A DNA stretch of 64,000 bases. It comes from Tribonema minus (lineage: Eukaryota > Sar > Xanthophyceae > Tribonematales > Tribonemataceae). The position numbers and the translations under genes are program-made. The notes under the pieces were generated by a model that made no database searches, was not told the DNA's origin, and worked only from the letters and a program-made list of their open reading frames with translations. The stretch covers positions 310,001-374,000 of the forward strand of contig JAFCMP010000157.1 of NCBI GenBank assembly GCA_017506865.1, read 5' to 3'. Below, in pieces: positions 1-10,400 of the stretch. Numbering within the stretch: the stretch's first letter is position 1; every line of letters starts with the position of its first letter.

Positions 1-1498
1 TCAGATCGCTCGCCTGTAACTGTTGGTTCGTCCCCATAACCGAACGAGGCACCCTCCCAGTGCGCCTTCACTGCCTGGGGAGCTGTGAGCGACGTACCAC
101 ATAGCATTCGCGCCTAGAGAGTGCCCCGGAAATACCTGTGATTTGTGGTGAGAGGGAGCCACGGAGGATACCATACCGAACAAGGGTTCCACATTCGGCC
201 CAGCACATGGTGCATCCTGAGCAGTGCTGCTGAACGTTGAGATTCTGTAGATCGCGCGTTGCAACCTGAACGGTCCTGGCCAGTTCAACTTGTAGTTAGC
301 CATATCCCAGCCTTGACAGTGTTGCTGCTTCGAGGGTCGAGGTTTGCGCAAAAAAATTAGAAGCGTGTGCTTGTCAGTTTACAGCCACCTTGCAGTGTGC
401 GGCTTCCATGAGTTCAAGTACTGCTGTCAGTTTGCTGATTGATGGGCGCTCAATAGATGTGTCGTTTTTTTCTTGCAGATCTGCGGCAGCACTCGCTGCC
501 TGGTGCAAATCAAATAGTGGGGCCTAGTTCTGTCTGCTGCTCTCCTTAATGTGCACTGGTGTGGCTTGGTACGCTTGCAGTGCTTGATTGTTCAGTTTCT
601 GCATAATTTTGGTGTGCCCTGCCTTGCGCATTTGTCAGCGTTGCGCAGTTGTGAGTTGGGTCAGAGCCTACATTGGGTGCGCACACTACACTGTCTGATC
701 ATCTGCTCAGCCATTCGAATTTGTGGTAACAGCGTCGCAATGCATACCTGGAGCCAACTGGCAGGTGCAACCCTGGAGTACGCCTTCCCCCCTGCCCCTT
801 GTTGTTATACCTGCAATAACACACTGCTTGTTTTCTCATGCCATATCCATAGCATCACCAACAGTGCTTGTTCATGAGGCATTTGGTTGGTTGTTTCAGC
901 GCATGCATGGCTTGATATCTTGTCAGTCAAGCCGTCAAGACAAGCAAGCCGCTGCTTGACGCTTATGCTTGAGAACAGCGCGCCAACATGCCTGACCGCT
1001 GCCATCCCTTCAATGGGAATTAAAGCATTATCTGTCGAGCACATACCAACTCCAATGGAAAATAAATACATTATCTGTCAAGGCACATGCACATGCATGG
1101 TTGTGAGCAGGTGCACAAGTTGAAGGTGCACTGGCTGGAACTCTACAGTAAGTCCATGCAGGGCAGTGAGCATACACTTTGTGAGCAGGTGCACAAGTTG
1201 AAGGTGCACTGGCTGGAAATGTAGCCATGCAGCAAAAGGTGCACTTCGGAGCTCAACTTCAACCCGCGCTGATCACGTGTGCCAGTTGCTCTTTGCTGAG
1301 CGTCAACAGACACAACCCCAGTTTTTGATGCTTCAGTGCTGCGCTCGTGTCACACTGAGCCGGCCAGATGGCTGAAGCTCGGCGCAGCTCCGTGATGCCC
1401 ACTCTTGACGTAGCTTTGCAGAAGAAGCCGGTGCTCCGCCGAGGTAACATCTGCTCCAGGCCTCGTGACAGGCGACGACGCAAATGCGCTTCTTGCAG
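1..1498. other. No gene recognised; left flank of the bactofilin gene
   Basis: No exon could be supported here. The missing 5' exon or exons of the bactofilin-domain gene probably lie in this stretch or left of the window. A 38-bp direct repeat (1103-1140 and 1181-1218) is present. The sequence at 1368-1435 looks exon-like and ends at a GT, but its phase does not fit the exon at 1499. Confidence 0.4.
1103..1218. repeat. 38-bp direct repeat, two copies
   Basis: The 38 bases at 1103-1140, beginning gtgagcaggtgcacaagttg, recur without change at 1181-1218 with a 78-bp offset. The spacer is unrelated. The copies are too similar to be old. Confidence 0.85.
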
Positions 1499-4400
1499 AG
1501 AACGCCCAGTCGCAGTCGGCGCGCCTCCCTCACCTCTGACGTGCTGGCTGGGAGGGACGCTAGAGACGAGAGCGCGTCCACCACCAGCGCTGCCGACAGC
1601 CACCTAGAGGTGCGTGCGTGCGCCAGCCTCGCCTCTGCCCATTGATAGTATTTGATACCTTGCAACAAGTGTTGCAGGCGACTGCAATGCTGGTGTGGTA
1701 CAGCTTGCCTCTGTATCGAGGAAAGGTAAACCGCTATCCTTTCCTCCCTGGCAATGGCGCAGTAAGCATTGTCTCATCAACTGTTTGAATTGCTGCGCTG
1801 TGCAGCGTGCAACGCCATAACTTCCAGAAGCAATTGCACTTGTTGAGCACAGCACAGACGCAATCGCTGTTGACTACTCAGATGCTGACCCGCCCAAATT
1901 TTTAGTAGAGCCTCCACTAATACAAAATGCTATTGATGATTTGGAACTATCAACTTCAACAAGCTGAAATGAGCCCTATATAACCAGCAGTGGAGGATGA
2001 GCCCGCAGCTGCAGTATGCAGAGGTGGCAATTGTAAACTAGGAGATATGCTGAATAGAGTGACTTTGTTGTTCTCAATGGTGAGCAGAGACGCATGAAAA
2101 CCAGTGTTGTGTTGGATACACATTGCTTTCTTGAGAAACATGGCGCAGTCCCACCAATGCAGCACATAAACGCAGTGCTTTGGATATGGCACTGCCAGCA
2201 GGACAACACACACACGCCCGCACTTGGGAGTCTTTGAGTGCACTTTGAGCTGCGGGATGCATCTGCAGTAACTTTTAATAGTGCTTCTGTGGTAAGTTCA
2301 ACAGTGACTGCCCTCTGGTGATGCACGCGCTCACAGAGCGCATCACGACGACGATGTTAAGCCTTTTGAAGACTTGCTTTCTGCAGCATACGTGTAGCAA
2401 GAGAGCACACGTGCACCTGAACCTCACAGTCTTCGAGTAAATCGCGAGCTGCGCAAGGCATCTTCGATCAGACTTTGTACAATAAACACCCAGCAGTGAC
2501 TGCAGTGATCTGGCGGTGCACGCACTCACAGAGTACATTATGAAGACTTGTGGCTGCAGCACTCTGACTCCGACTCATGCGCTCGCACGGCATCCTGCTG
2601 CCCTAGCCCTAACCCTGACCTTAACCCTTACCCAAATGCTGATCTACTGCAGACCCATGAGTTGGATGCGCTGGGCCAGTGCCTAGGCGACATGCGGCGC
2701 AACAGCCGCTGGCGCCCTTCCGTGCCCGACATGTCGACCATGGTGAGTGAGTAGACGAGTAAGCAGGTGAGTGACTAAATCAAGAGTCACCACTGCCTTC
2801 GAGTGCCACTGCTGGCGCCCTTCCGTGCCCGACATGTCGACCATGGTGAGTGAGGAGATGAGTAAGTAAGTAGGTGAGTGAGTACAGAGTGAGTCATCGC
2901 TGCCTGTGAGTGACACTGGCACATCTTTTGTCACAGTGGACATGTCGACCACGGAGAATGAGTGGATGACTCAGGTTGAGTAAGCAAGTGAGTGAGTAAA
3001 CAAAAGTCATCACTGCTTTCAGGCACAACCGCATGCGGCCTTCTGTGCCTGACGTGGCATCTGTGTACGCAGAAGAGTAAGTAAGGGAGTGAGTACAAAA
3101 TGAGTTAGTCACTGCCGGCAAGCTCAATTGCTAGCGCGCTGCTGTGCATGACTTGCCACTCATGGTGAGTGAGTAAAATAAGTGGTGAGTGAGTGAGTAG
3201 ATGGAGAGTCATCAGAGTGCATTCACGAGTGCTTAAGGCAGACACTACACCACCAATAATTAAGAGAAGGCAAGCAAGTGAGCAGCACGGCGTGAAATGG
3301 GAAAACGTCAACTAAAACGGGAAAACTTCAACTTAAGAGCATAGCGCAGCTACGCGGTAACCTCTTTTCAAACGTATTCTTCAAAGTGTTCAATTATATT
3401 TCTCTTACATGAGGCTTCCGATCATTCAGTCTGCCAGGCAATCACCAGCACAAACATGGGCCTTCTGGGTGCAACCTGCAGCTCGATAGTGCACTAGAGG
3501 AGATTGCTGGTAGTTGTGGGTGTGCGCATCTAGGCAGGAGGCACGGGGATTACGATTACGGCGGTGCATTTTTTAGGGGGGGTATGCTATGTGGCAACGT
3601 CATCTAGAAGTGTTCGGCAATGCGCTTTGAGATGTTTTCAAGGGGCGCACAAGACATGTAGATTCTGTTTGCAAACTGGACATCCACCATCTGGGCTTTT
3701 GCGCACCATCAGGCGAGAAATCAATAAAAGTACATATGCAGTTAGTACCGGCATTTGAGCAAAACTGCATGAGTCTTCAATGCCAACCCCATCCTTTTCC
3801 TGCGCGAATGCGCGGTCAATTGAATTTGAGCACTGACTCTCCCAAACCGGGCGCCAGCACCTCGAGCCTCTACCAAACGCGGCCATCAGTTATGAAAAAA
3901 ACATATATACTCTGATGTAATGGCGTACTCCTTGCACGGTATGCTACCCATGGCGGAGTTCAGAGGGGGTGGTCGATGATAGCGGGGGGAGACAGGCCAT
4001 CCGATGCCATTTGGCAATGTGTAGAAGTGACCATCAGTGCTCATTGAGACACTTCCAAGTCGTCACGAGATATGCACGATACCCTGGTCTGTAGCAAGCT
4101 GGACATCCACCGTCTGGGCTTTTCTGCGCCCTTAGCATTCGAGAAATGTACATATAGGGTCAGCACTAGTGCACGCTGGCTGCAATGACCAAATGTCAGT
4201 TCTGTTTGCACAACTGCTGATCCAACACCCAATGTCCTTGCGCAGAACCCGCCGACCATTCTGGAGCGCGATCCCGAGAACGTTCTCGGACCGTCCCTGC
4301 GCGTCACGGGCGAGATCCACTTTGAGCGCCTGCTGCGCATAGACGGCAGCTTCAAGGTGCGCGCCGTGGGCTGCGTGTGTACTATGTGTGTACTATGCGT

Positions 4401-7400
4401 GTACTTTCTTTCTGTGCATCATGTCGTTTACAAACAGGTATGCTTTCACTGAGCTCGTGCATACATGGGCACCTGTGGCCATTATAGTGCTATCTACGGG
4501 CGGGGCTCAAACAGGGCCTCCTCTGCCGCTGTGTACCACGTGTGTACTACATGTTGACTGCATTTGTACTCACTGGCAAGGTTTGAGACCGTCTGCAATT
4601 GTGCCGTGCACCAGCAGCAGCATCATCATCGGCACCAATCACTCAATCCCTCACTTACTCAATGACCCGCTATATGACTCGCAGAGTGTGCTGAAAAAGG
4701 CAGCGGCAGCATTATCATCGGCGCCAATCACTCAATTACTCGATGACTTACTCTACTCTATGACTCGCAGGGCGTGCTCAAAGGCAGCGGCAGCATCATC
4801 ATCGGCGCCACAGGCGACGTCACCGCCGACCTTGTAGACCTGGATGAGGTCTATATTGAGGGCTCGCTCACTGGGGACATTGTCAACGCAAGCATGGTGC
4901 AGGTGAACTTGAAGTTGAAGTGCGCCAGTACCTCTTGCTGTGTGTGGTGATGTGTATGGTGATGTTGGAAAACAAAATTTGGTGACCGTCCGCCTTGCAG
5001 ATCTTGATGAGATAGATCTATATCGGCTACTTGAAGCGTATTATCGAGGGCTCGCTCACTGGAGAAATGGTCAATGCCAGCATGGTTCGCGTATCTCATG
5101 TCCTCTGTCCGCGACTTCTTCTCACCAGTTGCTGGAACTCATAAAACAAAACAAAAAATTTGAGTCGCCAAAAACTGAAATCTTTAGGTTGTTGGTAAAA
5201 TTTCACAACCACGCATTTGTTTGCGTCAGTTGATCATGAATGTTTTGTTTTATGAATAGTTCATTTGCACCCATGTCCAATACTGCCAATCTGGTAGACC
5301 TTGACGAGATGTGCCTTGAGGGCTCGCTCACCGGGGACATTGTTTTTTAATTGAAATGCAAGCATGGTTGAGGTGAACTTGAAGCGTACCTGTTTCACTG
5401 TGTGTTATTCTGCCATGGTGATATTGAACAGCAAGAAAAGGTGACCGTTCGCCTTGCAGACCTTGGAGACATAGATCCATATCGACTACTTCAAGTAGAA
5501 AGTAGTATCGAGGGCACGCTCACTGGGGGCATTGCCAACGCAAGCATGGTCCACGTGAACCTGAAGGGCACCGTTGCGCTGTGTGTGCACCGGCACGGTG
5601 GTGTTCAGAGAGAACGTCACCATTGACCTTGTAGGCCTTGATGCGATGTACGAAGTACAATCAATAGTTTTGCTTATGCCTGCATACCCCCCTTGCATCC
5701 GGGGCCACCCTAACCCTAAACCTAACCCTAACCCTAATCCTAACCCTAACCCTAACCCTAACCCTTGCTTCCGGGGCGGCGCCGTCGTCAACGGCAGCAT
5801 CCGCTGCGCCTCGCTTATAAATACTCAACCAAGCCATACACCAGCCCATGAGGCCCTCACTGGAATATCCGTGTGACTCCTCATGGCATACTACCTCACA
5901 CATTGAGGTATCCTCATTAACCATAGAAGTATATAAAACACTTTTATTACGAATACTTACATACCCTTGCATCACACGCACAGGTCCGCGGCGCCGCCGT
6001 CGTGAACGGCAACATCCGCTGCGCCTCACTCGCCCTGGACCCCGGAGTCCACCTCTCCGGCGGCAACGTCTCCATCTCCCCGGGCCAGGTCCGCTCGCAC
6101 TCCGCCGCCGCCGCCGCAGCACGCTCCGCCCCCCTCCCAGCCCCCTCTTCAGCCCCCCTCAGGGCTCGCGCAGCCTCCCCCCGCGTAGCTGGCCTTGCCA
6201 TCGCTGTCGAGGCCCCCAACTCAGAGCCTGCAACGGGTGCGGCGGCTGCTGCTGCTGCTGCCGTCAGCGGCCGCAGCGGCGGCGGCGGCAGCAGGGGCGG
6301 CGGCGGCGGCGGCGGCGGCGCGGCGGCGCCGAGGGCGCGCGATCAGTCCCCGGGGCCGCCTGTCGGGGGGCTGCGAGCGCCGTCCCCCAGGTGCTTGTTA
6401 GGCTTCTTGTTGAATCCAGTTTCGGAAGTGGTCCAGCCACGTAGCGTGTGCGGCCACTGTGATGGCACAGCTGCTTGAGTGGCACTTGGTGTGGCTTCGC
6501 TTGAAGTAAGGGCGCGACAAAGCCCAGAAAGGTTGATGCCAATCTTGCCGCCAATCCCAGTCCCCGGGGCCGCCTGCCGGGGGGGTGCGAGCGCCTTCCC
6601 CCAGTGCTTATTAGGCTACTTGTTGAATCCTGTTTGTGAAATGTAGTTTTCGATGTGCGCTCGGATAGAGTCGATGAACTGCATGAGGCTGCGACTTTGC
6701 ATATTTGCTGCTGCTGCGCACGCTCGCTAAGGTGTCCTCCTGACGCGCTTTTGCGCATTGGGTGATGATTGGTCTGTGATGGGCACGGCTGTTGGCAGGG
6801 TTGATGTTGAAGCACAACTTGAAGTTGAAAATAACTTGCTCCCCCGGCGTGCCAGCCCATATGCTGCTCGCAGCCCTCTACTGTCAAACTTTCATTGTGC
6901 TGGTGTAGGCTGGAACATGCAGGCCATAAGAGCAATTCGCTGCATAGCTTTTGTTCTTTTCATGCTTGTTCTTGTTCGGAACACCACGTGGTCAAATGTA
7001 CGCTTGCAACAAGAGGAGTCCACATCTTGTCACATGATGGTATCTGTTGCAGAATGAGGCTCGCACCTGCAGCCGTGAATCATATGGAGCGATTGGCTTA
7101 GTGTTGGAGTTACAGCCGTGGAGTGCGTGCTGACTAGTGCACGGTGCCTTGCGCAGGCACGCGAAGTAACTGGTGTGGTATTATGCATCAAACTCATGAC
7201 ATACCCCCCCCCTGCCCGCCCGCCCCCCCCCCTCTCCACTTGCAGCGGACCGGGTGCGGATCGAATGCCCCCTTCCCCCCTCTCCTCCCTCTCCAACGAC
7301 GAGAACTGGGACTGGGAAGCGGAGGCGGCGCAGCAGCACGAGCGCAAGAGCAGCGCTCAGCGCGATGCCCAACTTCAACATCAACCTCAACACCAGCGCC

Positions 7401-10400
7401 GGCAGAGCGCCAGTGACTTTGAGGCGCTCCTTTCGGACAGCGAGGACTTCAACTCCGACAGCAGCCAGGTGCGCGCGGGCTGGTACGTATGTATGCTCGT
7501 GCAGGTGCTTTACCTACCTACCCTTCACGTCCCATGTGAGTACTTGTTATAAAGAGGCCCTCCTTTCGGACAGCGAGGACTTCAACTCCGACAGCACCCA
7601 GGTGCGCGCGCACTGGTACGTATGTATGCTCGTGCAGGCGCTATACCTACGTACCCATGCAATTTATTTCATAGAGAGGAACTTCTGTCGGACAGCGAGG
7701 ACTTTGACTTTTCAACTCCGACGGCAGACAGGTGCGCGTGCGTTGGTACTTGTGAAGGCGCTATACTTACCTCCCCTCCTCACTTAAAGTTCATCATATA
7801 GAAGCCTTCCTTTTGGACAGTGAGAACTTCAACTCGGACAGCAGCCAGGTGCGCGCGCGCTGGTACGTATGTATGCTTGTAAAGACGATATACTTCTACC
7901 TACCTACCCTGCTCACGGTGCCAATCTAAACTTTCGGTACATAGGTTCGAAACGTGTGTCACTGTCAAGTCCTGTCCAGTCTTTTCGATTGCATGCGCAA
8001 TCCGGCCTCATTTGGGCCTTTACCACTAATGTCCACAAGGACCTGCACAACATGGGCAACTCATCTGTGACAATGAGGTGAGCTGCTTCAAGCACTGCAA
8101 TTTTGTCAGTACGATGTTTGATGTTGCAATGTGCATTGGGTCAGTCACGGGACGCGCTCGGTACCGTAGACAAAACAACGGCAGCACAGCTGAGTACAAA
8201 CGCAAGGGGGGGATCTCGAGATGCCATTTGGCGGCGGCGGCGTTCGAGTGGTTGTCACTGAGACACTCACACGGCGTGTAGATTCCGTACAGCAAGCTTA
8301 GATACCATTCATCTGGGCTTTTCCGCGCCCTGAGTGAGAATGAATAAACAGTACAAACGCAAGGTTGACAAAAGGTGGGTCACCCCTACACAATCGACAA
8401 CAGATTGATTACTAGCTACAGTCCCAACATCAATTGAAGTTGGCGTGGCGTTGGCCCAGCCAGTGACGTATTTCCTGGTGGAGGCGACCACATATGCCTG
8501 GAATGTTGGGTACTTGCATATGTTGGGTACTTGCATACTAGGGGTGGCATCCCAAAGCAGCTCTGCCCCAGTTTGATCTGCATTTGCTGCCTTGACGTGT
8601 TCAGATACAGATCAGTGTTCAAATGCAGATCAAGCATCTGCTACCTTGGCGCCTATGCGGATCAAGCATGCGATACCTTGACGTCTTCAAATGCAGATCA
8701 AGCTCGGCCAAAGCTCCAGTGGGATACCACCCGAGTACTCGACTTTCCGGGCATACTTCTATGCGGATCCCTTGACCAAGAAATACATCACTGGCCGGGC
8801 CAACGCCCACGCCAACGTTGATTGATGCTGGAGAAGATTGTTTTTGATTTCTGGCCATTTGCCATTACACGTAGATGTAATCATCATGATACGCTTGCCC
8901 GCGCGTGCGACTACAGCCAATTCTGTGGTCTTGAACCTCACGACTTGGCCGCACTCGTCGGGTGTGCGCATTGCCTCCGACGTTTTTGTGGTGAGCGTCT
9001 TCCGACGCGATCATCCTCCTCTGCGTCATATATCCTAGTGGGCTAGTGCCATTGAAGGTGCGCCCTTTATGTACTTATAAGCTTGTATTTATGAAGGCCA
9101 AAGGAGGCCGGGTTGCCTATGCAATCAAAAGGATTGCTTCAACGCAGCAGCCTAGTCTGTACTGCGCCCTAGGAGCTTGGATACCGACGCTGCCACACTC
9201 CGTGTACACTGTGCAAGCATGTGGCCGTTGCTGCTCTCCCCTTTCAGACAGCCCGCACTTCAACTGCAACAGCAGCCAGGTGTGTGCGCGTGCGCTGGCG
9301 CATGCTTGGGAGATATCCCAGGGGATTAGGGTTAGGGTTTAGTTAGAGTTAGGGTTAGGGTTAGGGTTAGGGTTAGGGTTAGGGTTAGCAAAGCGTGCAC
9401 AAGCTCAATGGGAGCATACGCGTCGTAAATGATGTGGTGCAGAATAGCTCAAGGGTTCCCACTCCTCAAGCGGAATTGAATAAAGAACTTCGAGGTATGT
9501 ATGCTTGTGAACGCACTATACCTACCCTGTTGCTGGTAAGCGAACACAAGACTCTCACGCTATGTTTTTTCATAGCTTACGCGGCAGCATCAACTTAATT
9601 AACACAGATAGTGTATATCGTGTTTTCATTCTCTCTACATGCTGCGAACGACGCATCTCAACATCAACGCCTGTTCACTTCTCACTTCAAAATGTGGTGC
9701 ATTGAAGATAGTTGTTATGCCCTCTCCACATGCATGTATACATTCTCTTTACATGACTTTATACAGATACATACGTACATACATACACCATGTGCACCAG
9801 GATGGCGACGGCGCATGGGTACCGGAGGCGGCCGCTCTGAGCGCTGCTGCAACGGGCGCCGGCACCGCGGAGCCCGCCGCCGACGGCCGCTCACTGGGCA
9901 TTCGCTGGTCATCAGGGCGGCAGCGCTCATCCGAGACGCCAACTTCATCGGCCAAGGGGGAGCGCGGCAGCAGCGGCGGCGTCTCGAGGTGCGTCACTCC
10001 TTGCCCTTTGCACTCGCAGTTGCTCGTGAGTCACACTTGAAGTAGCTCGCGGGGCGTCGCTGGTCATCAGGGCGGCAGCGCTCATCTGAGACGCCAACGT
10101 CATCCGCAAAGGGCGAGCGCGGCAGCAGCGGCGTTTCGAGGTGCGTCACTCCTTGCATTTCACACTTGGGGCCACTCGCGTTTCTCACTTGAAGTAGCCC
10201 GTGGGGCATAGTTGGGGCGCAGCGCTCATCCAAGACGCCCACGTCATCGGCCAAAGGGGAGCGCGGCAGCAACAGCGGCGTCTTGAGGTGCGTCACTTCT
10301 TAAATTTTGCACTCAAAGTTGTGATTGAGTTGTTCAAAAGCATCCGCTGGTCATCAGGATGACAGCGCTCATCTGAAACGCCATCGTCATCGGCAAAGGG

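Larger units (their letters stand above)
7469..9285 (+). repeat. Copies of the donor edge of exon 7246-7468
   Basis: The exon end (LLSDSEDFNSDSSQ followed by gtgcgcgcg) recurs at about 7558-7602, 7675-7735 and 7800-7850, and again at about 9236-9282 beyond SINE-like sequence. The first three copies keep the cag/gtgcgcg donor and could in principle compete with the real one. Confidence 0.8.

Noticed and set aside
1368-1436. Possible first exon starting MAEARRSSVMPTLDVALQKK
   Set aside because: It would end in a phase that does not match the exon at 1499, and it has no leader character or family match.
5609-5650. Exon-like piece coding ENVTIDLVGLD in the bactofilin gene
   Set aside because: It duplicates the interior of exon 4771-4902 (GDVTADLVDLD), has no in-phase canonical donor, and the bactofilin alignment is gap-free without it.
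5707-5765. Chromosome end
   Set aside because: The telomere-like tract is short, degenerate, inside a gene, and others occur in both orientations.
5661-6935. Long minus-strand frames rich in Arg, Pro and Ala
   Set aside because: They are antisense to the GC-rich bactofilin exon 5984-6390 and to telomere-like repeats; composition explains them.
7930-7965. ggttcgaaac resembling a tRNA T-loop
   Set aside because: No acceptor stem, anticodon arm or D-arm could be folded around it; it belongs to repeat sequence.
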